A stretch of 64,000 bases of DNA. Source: an uncultured Tateyamaria sp. Lineage in GTDB: Bacteria > Pseudomonadota > Alphaproteobacteria > Rhodobacterales > Rhodobacteraceae. Under the pieces are notes generated by a model, which saw nothing but the letters and a program-made list of their open reading frames with translations, made no database searches and was not told the origin of the DNA. The stretch spans positions 1,612,001 through 1,676,000 of the forward strand of contig CANMVD010000001.1 in assembly GCA_947501275.1 (NCBI GenBank), read 5' to 3'. Made by a program: the position numbers and the translations under genes. Position 1 is the stretch's first letter. Each line of letters starts with the position of its first letter. This document shows positions 35,581-43,003 of this stretch, piece after piece.

Positions 35581-36015
35581 ATGGTGCCCTTGCGACTGGA
35601 TTTGGCGGCAAATGCACGCCGCTTTGCGCACCCGTCGTGCAAGATCTCAGACAGCGCATTCGCCTTTCTCAACCACCTGCGTTTCACATCCATGGCGTGC
35701 CGCGCGAAACCCCGCGCCGATCTGTTCGAAGCCTGTGCGCTGCTGCACGTCACGCGGTCAGCGAATCTGCAGGCGCATTCCGATGCATTGATGCGATGTC
35801 TGGCTCAGGCGCTTGGAAAACAGCCCATATTGCATGCGCCTGGGACAGTAGAGACAAGTTTTGATGAAAACTGGCTGCTGCAACTTGAACAAGCCACGGT
35901 TGGGCGGGATGATGCTAGCATTGCCTTCCTTTTAACGTCCCGTGTACTGCCCGAACATCGTCGTCTCATCCTGTTTCTGGTTATCCGGATTTCGGCCTTG
36001 TCTCCACTAAATTAG
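35581..36015 (+). CDS. Conserved-looking protein of unknown function
   Basis: A 144-residue protein. The ATG at 35581 has GGGAGAG upstream. Seen: RLDLAANARRFAHPSCKISD at the start, LNHLRFTSMACRAKPRADLF, EACALLHVTRSANLQAHSDA and then FDENWLLQLEQATVGRDDAS. The pattern of helices looks like a compact globular protein, and three Cys are present (SCKISD, MACRAK, EACALL). Divergent from the DUF1111 operon by 73 bases, and ends at the Irr box of dps. An iron-linked role is suggested only by location. Confidence 0.75.
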   Translation: MVPLRLDLAANARRFAHPSCKISDSAFAFLNHLRFTSMACRAKPRADLFEACALLHVTRSANLQAHSDALMRCLAQALGKQPILHAPGTVETSFDENWLLQLEQATVGRDDASIAFLLTSRVLPEHRRLILFLVIRISALSPLN

Positions 36016-36026
36016 AATTATTCTAA
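36012..36026 (+). promoter_or_regulatory. Irr/ICE-type box upstream of dps
   Basis: TTAGAA-TTA-TTCTAA, a perfect inverted repeat matching the core of the alphaproteobacterial ICE motif (TTTAGAA-N3-TTCTAAA) bound by Irr. It lies about 95 bases upstream of the dps ATG. A second, weaker CTAATTATTCAG segment follows near 36055. Irr control of an iron-storage gene is expected from the regulon known in this group. Confidence 0.7.
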
Positions 36027-36121
36027 AAAGCTCTTGCTTCCGGGTGTGAGCCATCTAATTATTCAGAAGCGAGCCAGCCAGTATTGTGCAAGCCAGCATC
36101 CAAAACATAAAGGAGCTTGGG

Positions 36122-36592
36122 ATGACCCAAACAGCTGTTGCGCTGTCCACAGACGCGCGCGCCGCAATCGTTGATGCGCTGAATCAATCCGTTGCGGAAA
36201 CTGCCGTTGCAACGATGCTGGCGCAAAACTTTCATTGGAACGTGAAGGGGATGGCCTTTGGGCCGCTGCACGATCTGTTCCAGAAAATCTACGAAGATCA
36301 CTTTATCGCCCAGGATGATCTGGCCGAGCGCATCCGGGCGCTGGATGCCCATGCTGAAGGCACTTTGGCGGGCATGTTGAACCGCTCGAAGGTCATGGAA
36401 CATGGTGGTCACGCCTCTGACAAAGAGATGATCAAGGCCATGCAGAACGCGCAGGAAATATTGGCCGCGACGTTGGCCGGTGCCGGCGCGACGGCAGCAG
36501 AGGCGGGCGATACCCTGACAGAAGACCTATGTATTGCGCGCGGTCAGGTGCATGAAAAGTTCGCATGGTTTTTGCGCGCACATCTCGCCTGA
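36122..36592 (+). CDS. dps: Dps-type DNA-protecting ferritin-like protein
   Basis: A 156-residue Dps protein. NFHWNVKGMAFGPLHDLFQK contains the two His ligands (H38, H50, 12 apart) and AQDDLAERIRAL holds D65 and E69. The acidic residue usually four after the second His is Q54 here, a change in the ferroxidase site compared with E. coli numbering by spacing. AAAGGAG-like SD precedes ATG 36122, preferred over 36086. Iron storage and oxidative-stress protection in the cytoplasm. Preceded by an Irr box. Confidence 0.92.
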   Translation: MTQTAVALSTDARAAIVDALNQSVAETAVATMLAQNFHWNVKGMAFGPLHDLFQKIYEDHFIAQDDLAERIRALDAHAEGTLAGMLNRSKVMEHGGHASDKEMIKAMQNAQEILAATLAGAGATAAEAGDTLTEDLCIARGQVHEKFAWFLRAHLA

Positions 36593-36737
36593 TATCCGCT
36601 TCGATGCGCTGTAAATGCCCGGGATGTTGAGCGGTCTTTCCGGCAGCCAAGTATCACACCAGCGATCCGCAAACGCACGAGATCCAAGCCACGTTGTTCA
36701 AGCCTGCGCTGGCTTGGCAGCGATCAACGCAGCAGGG

Positions 36738-36995
36738 TCAGGCGGCGTTGCGCACCACATCAACGGGCTTGGCTTTCTTCTTCAGGCACTTGCGCAGATA
36801 GTGCGGTGTCCAGTGGCTGTATTTTCCAAGCCGGGACTGCTGGCCCACCAACATCTGAACAAATGTCTTGCGGTGCTTGTCCTTCTTCAATGCCTTGAAA
36901 AGTGATTTTTGCGACTTGGTCATCGAACAACCGATGCAATGCCCGTCGCGTTTGAATTTGCAAACGTCGATACAGGGGCTGGGTGTCTTGGTCAT
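36738..36995 (-). CDS. DUF1289 small Cys-rich protein
   Basis: An 85-residue DUF1289 protein: TPSPCIDVCKFKRDGHCIGC is the signature four-Cys motif (C-x3-C-x7-C-x2-C), likely binding metal or Fe-S. The C-terminus is basic (KYSHWTPHYLRKCLKKKAK). The ATG at 36995 follows GAGG in the leader. Lies 168 bases downstream of irpA on the same strand and convergent with dps; it may belong to the irpA transcript. Confidence 0.9.
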   Translation of the reverse strand: MTKTPSPCIDVCKFKRDGHCIGCSMTKSQKSLFKALKKDKHRKTFVQMLVGQQSRLGKYSHWTPHYLRKCLKKKAKPVDVVRNAA

Positions 36996-37163
36996 GGGAA
37001 ACCTCGCGGATGTCGAAAAAGCCGGGTTGTGTGATCTGAATTGGCACTGCGCGCACCGGCAAACGCGGGTAAGCCGATGCGCGCCTTTGCTGCCCGGATG
37101 AGCAGCGGCGTGTGCGGGTGCCTCAGTTGGGGAACAACGGCTGGGTCCGCACACAGATTGGTG

Positions 37164-38423
37164 TCACTGAAAAACCGCGTCGGGGTTGTCGAGGCTGTCC
37201 GAGCCCTCAATCGCAATCGCATCAACCCCAAGCGCAACTACAGCCCGTTCGATTGAGCGTGTCTGATCAATCAGTGCGTTCACGCCGCCCATGATCAGCG
37301 CCTCACCCGGTGCGTTGCCCCGTTCCAGCATTGAATCATAGGCAAAGCCCGCCTCGGCGGCGATCTTCATTTCCAGCATCTCCAGCACGGCCGTGTCCAG
37401 TTTGGCCCGCAACTCCGCATCGACATCTGCGTCGACCGCGGCAACCAGCGATGACAGGGATGCACCCGACACAATCGAGCCGTCCACGCGCGTGTAGCTG
37501 CCAAGATAGACGTTGCGGATGCCCACCGCGTTATAGAAGTGGTCATTGTGAGTGTTGTCGGCAAAGCACGAATGCTCTTCTTCGGGGTCGTTCAGCATCA
37601 CACCGAGGCGCATTCGCTCCCCGGCTGTTTCGCCGTAAGACAAAGAGCCCATGCCGGTCAGGATCGTGCTGATCCCGGCGTTTTCGTCTGCGGTCAGTTG
37701 GGCGCGGGCGTCCCCGCTGTCCTGCCATTGCGCCACCATCCATTCCAGATCGGACACCAGCAGTTCCGTTGCGGCTGTCAGATAGTCGGCGCGGCGGTCG
37801 CAGTGCCCGCCGGTGCAAGCATCACCGTGGGCGTAGTCCGTCCAGGGGCGATTGCCGGCACCTGCCCCGTGGCCGTTCAGATCCTGACCCCAGAGCAGAA
37901 ATTCGATAGCGTGATAGCCGGTGGCGACATTGGCCTCGACGCCGTCCGCCTCATGCAGTGCTGTTTCGAGCAAGGCTGGCGTGATGTCGGCAGCGTCAAT
38001 GGTGTCACCTGACAAGGTGAAAGACGGGTGCGCAATCACGTTCAGCACGGCGTATTCATTTTCGTTCGTGGCACCGCCATAGGTGGCGTCAACATAGTCG
38101 ATAAGCCCCTCATCCAGCGGCCACGCATTCACCTTGCCTTCCCAGTCATCCACGATGGCATTGCCAAAGCGGTACACCTCGGTTTGTTGATAGGGGACAC
38201 GGGCGGCAAGCCACGCCTGTCTGGCGGTTGCCAGCGCATATGCAGAAGGGGCATCGGTCAGCGCGTTGACGGCGGCAAGCAGGGTTTGCGCCGTTGTGAG
38301 GCTGTCGGAATATTTGGCGAGCGCAATGTCGGCGTAGTTATCCAGAACCGCAGCTTTGTCCGCGAGGGCAGGGGTGGCTGCCAAAAGCACTGTCCCAAGT
38401 GCTGTTGTCAAAGTGAGTTTCAT
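37164..38423 (-). CDS. irpA: IrpA-type imelysin, putative periplasmic iron-binding protein
   Basis: A 419-residue imelysin with signal peptide (MKLTLTTALGTVLLAATPALA). It has the full G169-Y-H171-A-I-E174 motif (GxHxxE) followed by FLLWGQDLNG, and WLAARVPYQQTEVYRFGNAI in the first half, as in cyanobacterial IrpA and Pseudomonas IcmP. GERMRLGVMLNDPEEEHSCF is the typical second-half segment. ATG 38423 is chosen because AAGGA precedes it. Probably last or second-last in the hemP operon. Confidence 0.92.
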   Translation of the reverse strand: MKLTLTTALGTVLLAATPALADKAAVLDNYADIALAKYSDSLTTAQTLLAAVNALTDAPSAYALATARQAWLAARVPYQQTEVYRFGNAIVDDWEGKVNAWPLDEGLIDYVDATYGGATNENEYAVLNVIAHPSFTLSGDTIDAADITPALLETALHEADGVEANVATGYHAIEFLLWGQDLNGHGAGAGNRPWTDYAHGDACTGGHCDRRADYLTAATELLVSDLEWMVAQWQDSGDARAQLTADENAGISTILTGMGSLSYGETAGERMRLGVMLNDPEEEHSCFADNTHNDHFYNAVGIRNVYLGSYTRVDGSIVSGASLSSLVAAVDADVDAELRAKLDTAVLEMLEMKIAAEAGFAYDSMLERGNAPGEALIMGGVNALIDQTRSIERAVVALGVDAIAIEGSDSLDNPDAVFQ

Positions 38424-38457
38424 TGGGTGGCGTTTCCTTGGTTTTTGGTCTGACAAA

Positions 38458-38937
38458 TCAATGCAGGCGGGCCACAAGGTCCGGATCTACAGGGGAATGT
38501 GTTGTGGGTTCGCGGTGGACGCGCCGGATGGTGTCGCCCACTTCGCCTGCCAGAATGGCGATGTGTTCTGCGTGCGCGGGGCCAGAAAGCAGCGTGGCAA
38601 TCAATGCGGCGTCGTTCAGGTGGCCATCCGAGGCTGTGCGGATGAGGTGCACAAAGATGCATTCGTCAGAACCGACGCAATTGCATCCAACTTCGTGCCG
38701 GATCAGCGGGCGGTGCGCGGTGCCAAGCACCTTGCATACCAGCCGCTCGAAACTGGCCCAAGCACGGTCGGCTTCTGAGTCGGGAAAGGCCTCGGCATAA
38801 TCTCGTCGTGCAAGGCGCTGCGCGTTTGGTCCATCACACCAGAGCCGCAGGTTCAGAACCAGATTGACCTCCCATGCTTCCATGTGATCGAGAGCCGCCA
38901 CAGCGACGCCGCCACGTCTTTGATGTTCCGAGGTCAT
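38458..38937 (-). CDS. Unknown protein with Cys cluster, HemP operon
   Basis: A 159-residue cytoplasmic-looking protein. HMEAWEVNLVLNLRLWCDGP, then LGTAHRPLIRHEVGCNCVGS and DECIFVHLIRTASDGHL are prominent. Cys34, Cys68 and the cluster Cys85-x-Cys87-x5-Cys93 could bind metal or haem. No family recognised. Its ATG overlaps the hemP stop (ATGA) and irpA follows 34 bases later, so the gene is tied to iron uptake by operon position alone. Confidence 0.85.
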   Translation of the reverse strand: MTSEHQRRGGVAVAALDHMEAWEVNLVLNLRLWCDGPNAQRLARRDYAEAFPDSEADRAWASFERLVCKVLGTAHRPLIRHEVGCNCVGSDECIFVHLIRTASDGHLNDAALIATLLSGPAHAEHIAILAGEVGDTIRRVHREPTTHSPVDPDLVARLH

Positions 38938-39107
38938 TTGTTGAGGATCAGTTTGCCTGCGCGGGTGATGCGCAGATAGTAGATTTGGCCATCAAGCACG
39001 ATTGACACCTGGCTGCCGTCCTTGATCAGATCGCGAGCGTCATACGTGTCGATCTGCTTGTGCTGGGGCGGGGCGCTTGGTTCGGGGACGTCTGCCATGA
39101 TGTTCAT
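38934..39107 (-). CDS. hemP: Hemin uptake protein HemP
   Basis: A 57-residue HemP protein: DTYDARDLIKDGSQVSIVLD, then GQIYYLRITRAGKLILNK, the conserved C-terminal signature. HemP is a small regulator or accessory of haem uptake in proteobacteria. The ATG at 39107 overlaps the stop of a 50-residue gene upstream (ATGA), and its own stop overlaps the next gene. Longer frames to 39200 are rejected because they conflict with that upstream gene. Confidence 0.93.
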   Translation of the reverse strand: MNIMADVPEPSAPPQHKQIDTYDARDLIKDGSQVSIVLDGQIYYLRITRAGKLILNK

Positions 39108-39256
39108 GTGGTGCGCTCCAGGTGGTCGAGCATACGCTCGACATATTGATCGGCAGGAACAGCGCCCTCCATCACCTCTTGCAACAATGCTTGGCAGCAC
39201 GGTTTCTCAATGCACTTGAGGGTTCGCGTGCTGTCTGTGTGCTTCGGTTCCGCCAT
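39104..39256 (-). CDS. 50-residue Cys protein heading the hemP operon
   Basis: A short gene read directly from the sequence: it begins MAEPKHTDSTRTLKCIEKPC at 39256 after AGGAG, and ends in LDHLERTT at 39104, overlapping the hemP ATG. It has Cys15, Cys20 and Cys21 in KCIEKPCC, followed by an amphipathic helix region (QALLQEVMEG, YVERMLDHLER). It is not recognised. Good SD and the ATGA overlap argue that it is translated. It may bind metal or act with HemP. Confidence 0.8.
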   Translation of the reverse strand: MAEPKHTDSTRTLKCIEKPCCQALLQEVMEGAVPADQYVERMLDHLERTT

Positions 39257-39328
39257 GTCTCTGCTCCTGTCGGATCGGGGCGTCCGGGCTGCCCGCGTGC
39301 GGGTGGCTGAGACTCGGTACAGATATGT

Positions 39329-39371
39329 TGATCGTTTTTGTCAGGTACGTCAATCCTGAGTATTAAAGTAA
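39329..39371. promoter_or_regulatory. Iron-box-like motifs upstream of the hemP operon
   Basis: TGA-N9-TCA at 39329-39343 (palindromic outer triplets) and TGAGTATTAAAGTAA at 39357-39371, which resembles the boxes at 35511 and 40481. Both lie 73 to 115 bases upstream of the 50-residue gene. This arrangement is like the RirA/IscR iron box (TGA-N9-TCA). Assignment is inference. Confidence 0.5.
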
Positions 39372-39382
39372 GAAAAGAAAAA

Positions 39383-39402
39383 GGCGCGGGATTGCCCGCG
39401 CC
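39383..39402 (-). terminator. Rho-independent terminator of the ferric-binding protein gene
   Basis: GGCGCGGG, four-base loop, CCCGCGCC. On the minus strand it is followed by TTTTTCTTTTC, so it terminates the gene at 39429. It lies 26 bases beyond that stop codon. Confidence 0.88.
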
Positions 39403-39428
39403 TTCTACGTTTTTTGGCGGATGTCGGC

Positions 39429-40448
39429 TTATTCCCAGCCGACTTCGTTAAAAATCTTTTGTGCGGTTGGGACATTCTTGGCCACTTTGGACAAATCCAC
39501 CGCGTCGGGGCGGAACAGACCCAAGCTGGCAACGGACGGGCTGAGGCCGACGCCGGGCACTGCCGGGTATTCGTCATTGCCTGCCGAGAAGTACTGCTGT
39601 GCCTGATCCGAGGCGAGGTATTCGAGGAACAGGATCGCGTTGTCTTTGTTCGGGGCGTTGGCTGCGACGCCGGCACCGGAGAGGTTCATATGTGCCCCTT
39701 CGCCATTTTGAGCTGGGAACACCCAGCCGATATTGGCACGTGCATCTGCGGACAAGCCGTCCACCTCTTTGCGCACAGCGCGCGCAAAGTAATAGGTGTT
39801 CGAGATCGAAATATCGCATTCGCCGGACACAAGCCCGCGCAGCTGGTCCGTGTCGCCGCCCTGTGGTGCGCGTGCAAAGTTGTCCACGACACCTTGCGCC
39901 CAACCTTTGGCGGCCTCTTCGCCATGGTTTTCGATCACAGCAGACAGCAGCGTTTGCGAATAGACGTTGGAAGAGGAGCGGTGGCAGACTTGGCCCTTGT
40001 AGGCCGGGTCCGCGAGGTCAACATAGGTGGTGGGCGGGTTTGTTACGTCCGTCTTGTCGTAAAAGATGATCCGCGCGCGTTGCGAAAAGCCAAACCACTG
40101 GTTCTCTGCATCCTGAAGGTTGGCGGGAATGCGGGCTTCGAGCAATTCGCTGTCGATGGATTGCAGCACGCCTGCCGCCTTGGCGCGTTCAAGACGCGAC
40201 GTGTCTACCGTCAGAAGGATGTCAGCAGGTGAGTTGGCACCTTCGGCTTCCATGCGGGTGATCAGTTCGTCTGCCTTGCCCTCAATGCGGTTGATGGTGA
40301 TGCCCGTGGCTTCGGTGAAGTCCGAATAAAGCCGCTCATCCGTGTCATAGTGACGTGATGAATAGAGGTTCACTTCGCCTTCGGCAGCGGCACTTGTGGC
40401 AGTGATGGCCACCGCGGCAAGTGTGACGAAAGAAGTTTTGGCGGTCAT
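39429..40448 (-). CDS. fbpA: Fe(III) ABC transporter substrate-binding protein
   Basis: A 339-residue periplasmic ferric-binding protein with signal peptide (FVTLAAVAITATSAAAE). VNLYSSRHYDTDERLYSDF is the family start and SNTYYFARAV carries the adjacent Tyr pair typical of iron ligands in FbpA/FutA. ATG 40448 is chosen over 40496 by signal-peptide fit. No permease or ATPase gene (fbpB, fbpC) is in the window, so partners are elsewhere. A strong terminator follows. Confidence 0.93.
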   Translation of the reverse strand: MTAKTSFVTLAAVAITATSAAAEGEVNLYSSRHYDTDERLYSDFTEATGITINRIEGKADELITRMEAEGANSPADILLTVDTSRLERAKAAGVLQSIDSELLEARIPANLQDAENQWFGFSQRARIIFYDKTDVTNPPTTYVDLADPAYKGQVCHRSSSNVYSQTLLSAVIENHGEEAAKGWAQGVVDNFARAPQGGDTDQLRGLVSGECDISISNTYYFARAVRKEVDGLSADARANIGWVFPAQNGEGAHMNLSGAGVAANAPNKDNAILFLEYLASDQAQQYFSAGNDEYPAVPGVGLSPSVASLGLFRPDAVDLSKVAKNVPTAQKIFNEVGWE

Positions 40449-40480
40449 GGAGATGCTCCTGTATCCCATCGATTTAATTC

Positions 40481-40495
40481 TTACTGAAATAGTCA
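40481..40495 (-). promoter_or_regulatory. TGA-N9-TAA box upstream of the ferric-binding protein gene
   Basis: On the minus strand TGACTATTTCAGTAA, 32 bases upstream of the ATG at 40448. It matches the TGASTAT...TAAG pattern of the other iron operons in this window. It overlaps a TTGACT element usable as -35, consistent with repression. Confidence 0.5.
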
Positions 40496-41255
40496 ATTAC
40501 AGAGGTTGCCGGACAAAGCAACCCTTCCAAAGTAAAATTGTCAGGAATCTATTCTGCGGGGCTGATATTTGCCGTCGCCCCGTCTGGCCGGCACCAAGGC
40601 TTGCCTAATTTCGCCACCATCGAAGTGATGTTCATCACCGGCGATGTGACAGATTTTGGGTGTGAGAAGGGTATGAGCTTCGTTTTCTGATGCACAGGCT
40701 GAAACGGACCAATGGTGCAGTGTCGAGCAATCATGATGACGTGGAGGTGATGCGTACATATTATGCAGCTCAGCCTTGAATGATCATGCAGTGTCCAGTC
40801 AACGGGCCACGGATTTTGGCGATCTCGCGGTGGCAGCGTTGGACAGCAGCTTGGCGGATCACGCTATGGTCATCCAAGTGACGCGACCATGTCCTTTTTG
40901 GGCGACGTCGCTTGATGGCTTGTCATGGTAGTACACAATCGTGACAATGCATCACCCACCGATTTTGGCGGGGATCGAGGAAATGGACATTAAAAACGCA
41001 CGTTACATCAGGCAGTTGAAATCAGTTTTGGCACATTTCTCTGGCGAACTGAGGTTGGCCTGTGGCCATGTGAACCGCAACTTTGTGGCGTCGCTTTGCA
41101 AGCTGATCGCCCACATCGCAACCGGCGCACCCAATTGCCTGACGACGGAGCCGGGTGGCATTTTGCGGCACGACACGCGCACCGGCGTCATGAACTCTCA
41201 CATTCCTGTCGGAGATCGCCCCGGCCAAAACCTGTTCTACCCGGCCACGTAACAC
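40496..41255. other. Intergenic stretch, no gene supported
   Basis: About 760 bases. A 103-codon plus-strand frame (40941-41252) precedes the cotransporter gene with a GAGGAA at its internal ATG, but has no recognisable domain and is not called. No clear repeat or RNA element seen. Confidence 0.4.
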
Positions 41256-42935
41256 ATGGAAGACTCCAGCATCATTCTGTTTGCATTGCATATTGCTGGC
41301 GCTGCTGCCCTGTTGATCTGGGCCGTGCGATTGCTGCGCACCGGCGTAGAGCGCGCTTTTTCGGTTCAGCTGCGCGCCTTTTTGCGCCGCTCGGATGCCA
41401 ACCGGTTACAGGCCTTGGGCAGTGGCGCGTTGGCTGCATTATGCCTGCAAAGCGCGACGGCTGTTGCCGTTCTTGTTTCGAACTTCGCCACCAAGGGCGC
41501 TGTCGGTTTGCTGGCTGGCATTGCGATCTTGCTGGGCGCGGACATTGGCTCAGCGATTGTCTCGCAGATCCTGTTGGTCCGCCAAGACTTTCTGATCCCG
41601 CTGCTTTTGCTGTGCGGCGTGGTGCTGTTCCTGCGCAGCACGCGCAACGAAATCCGTCAGTTCGGCCGCATGATGATCGGGATTGGGTTGATTTTCGTCT
41701 CGCTTGATATGATCCGTGCGGCGACCGGCCCGCTGATCGGAAGCCCTGCCACAGCCAGCGTCATGGCCTATCTGGCGGGCGATCTGGTGACGTCATTCCT
41801 GATTGGGGCGTTGTTTGCGTGGGGCGTGCATTCATCGGTGGCGGCAGTTTTGTTCTTTGTCACCCTGACAGCGCAAGGCCTGTTGCCTGCCAGTGGTGCT
41901 GCCGCCATGGTTTTGGGGGCAAATGCAGGGGGGGCCATTCTGGCCTATGTGCTGACCCTTGCCGCACCGATGGCTGCGCGCCGTATGGTCATCGCCAATC
42001 TGCTTTTGCGGGGCGGCGGTGCTGCGATTGTTCTGGTTGTTTTGCTTCAAAGCGGGGGAAACCTTGGCTGGTTGGGCGCGGAGTCAGCCCGTCAGATCAT
42101 CAACCTGCACCTTGTGTTCAATTTGGGCCTTGCTTTGACCTGTTTGCCCTTTCTTGGCTGGATCGCGCAGGCAACGCTGCTGCTGACCCCGGACAGGGAT
42201 GACAGGGCCAACCCGCTGGCCCAAAGCTCTGCGCTGGATCCCTCGACCCTCGATCAACCATCACGTGCTTTGCCCTGTGCTGCGCGTGAAGTGATGAAGA
42301 TGGGAGAGGAAACGGAGATCATGCTGCGTTCTTCCCTTTCATTGTTTGAAATTTGGGATGCGCCCACTGCCAAGGCGATCCTTGAAAAGAGCACTCGCGT
42401 CAGCACCCTGCACACTGACATCAAAGGTTTCCTGGCACAGCTTGATCACGACAACCTGTCTGACCAAGAACGAGAAAAAGCAGCAGAATTGGCGTCTATT
42501 GCCCTGAACCTCGAGACTGCAGCGGGGGGCATTTCGCAAGGGCTTGTGGCACAGGCAAATCAGTTGAACACCGAAGGTCTGGCGTTCTCTGAAGGCGGTT
42601 GGTCTGACCTGACGGATTTTCACGACAGGGTTCTGAACAATGCCCAGCTTGCGTTGAACGTGTTGATGACGGGTGCGCCGGATGCCGCGCGCCAGTTGTT
42701 GCGGGCCAAAGACAAGGTGCGCAAGGCCGAGCAAAAGCTACAGGAACGCCATCTGGCCCGGTTGCGTGACAACATTCCCGCCAGCTTTGAGACCAGCCGT
42801 TATCATCAGGACATCCTGCGCACTCTGAAGAACATCAACGCTGCATTTGCCACGATTGGTCATCCGATTGCTGTACGCTCGGGCGATCTGCTGTCCTCAC
42901 GTCTGTCCTCGAAGCCGAAGGCCAACGCCGGCTAG
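41256..42935 (+). CDS. Na/Pi cotransporter family protein with PhoU-like tail
   Basis: A 559-residue membrane protein. The N-terminal half has repeated NptA/PF02690 units: LCLQSATAVAVL (the Q-S-x-T-x element) and WGVHSSVAAVLFF in the second unit, with hydrophobic segments between. The C-terminal half is soluble and helical (MKMGEETEIMLRSSLSLF, then KDKVRKAEQKLQERHLARLR), as in PhoU-domain cotransporters. Inner membrane; sodium-coupled phosphate movement is the family role, though some members move other anions. Convergent with the cyclase gene. Confidence 0.92.
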   Translation: MEDSSIILFALHIAGAAALLIWAVRLLRTGVERAFSVQLRAFLRRSDANRLQALGSGALAALCLQSATAVAVLVSNFATKGAVGLLAGIAILLGADIGSAIVSQILLVRQDFLIPLLLLCGVVLFLRSTRNEIRQFGRMMIGIGLIFVSLDMIRAATGPLIGSPATASVMAYLAGDLVTSFLIGALFAWGVHSSVAAVLFFVTLTAQGLLPASGAAAMVLGANAGGAILAYVLTLAAPMAARRMVIANLLLRGGGAAIVLVVLLQSGGNLGWLGAESARQIINLHLVFNLGLALTCLPFLGWIAQATLLLTPDRDDRANPLAQSSALDPSTLDQPSRALPCAAREVMKMGEETEIMLRSSLSLFEIWDAPTAKAILEKSTRVSTLHTDIKGFLAQLDHDNLSDQEREKAAELASIALNLETAAGGISQGLVAQANQLNTEGLAFSEGGWSDLTDFHDRVLNNAQLALNVLMTGAPDAARQLLRAKDKVRKAEQKLQERHLARLRDNIPASFETSRYHQDILRTLKNINAAFATIGHPIAVRSGDLLSSRLSSKPKANAG

Positions 42936-43003
42936 CCCTACCAAAACATTGCGTGACGCCGTGGTGTGTTCAGAGGAAATGCCCATAACGATCAAACTGG
43001 CAA

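Noticed and set aside
40941-41252. 103-codon frame before the Na/Pi cotransporter
   Set aside because: No recognisable domain and weak start; could be a real small gene but evidence is insufficient.
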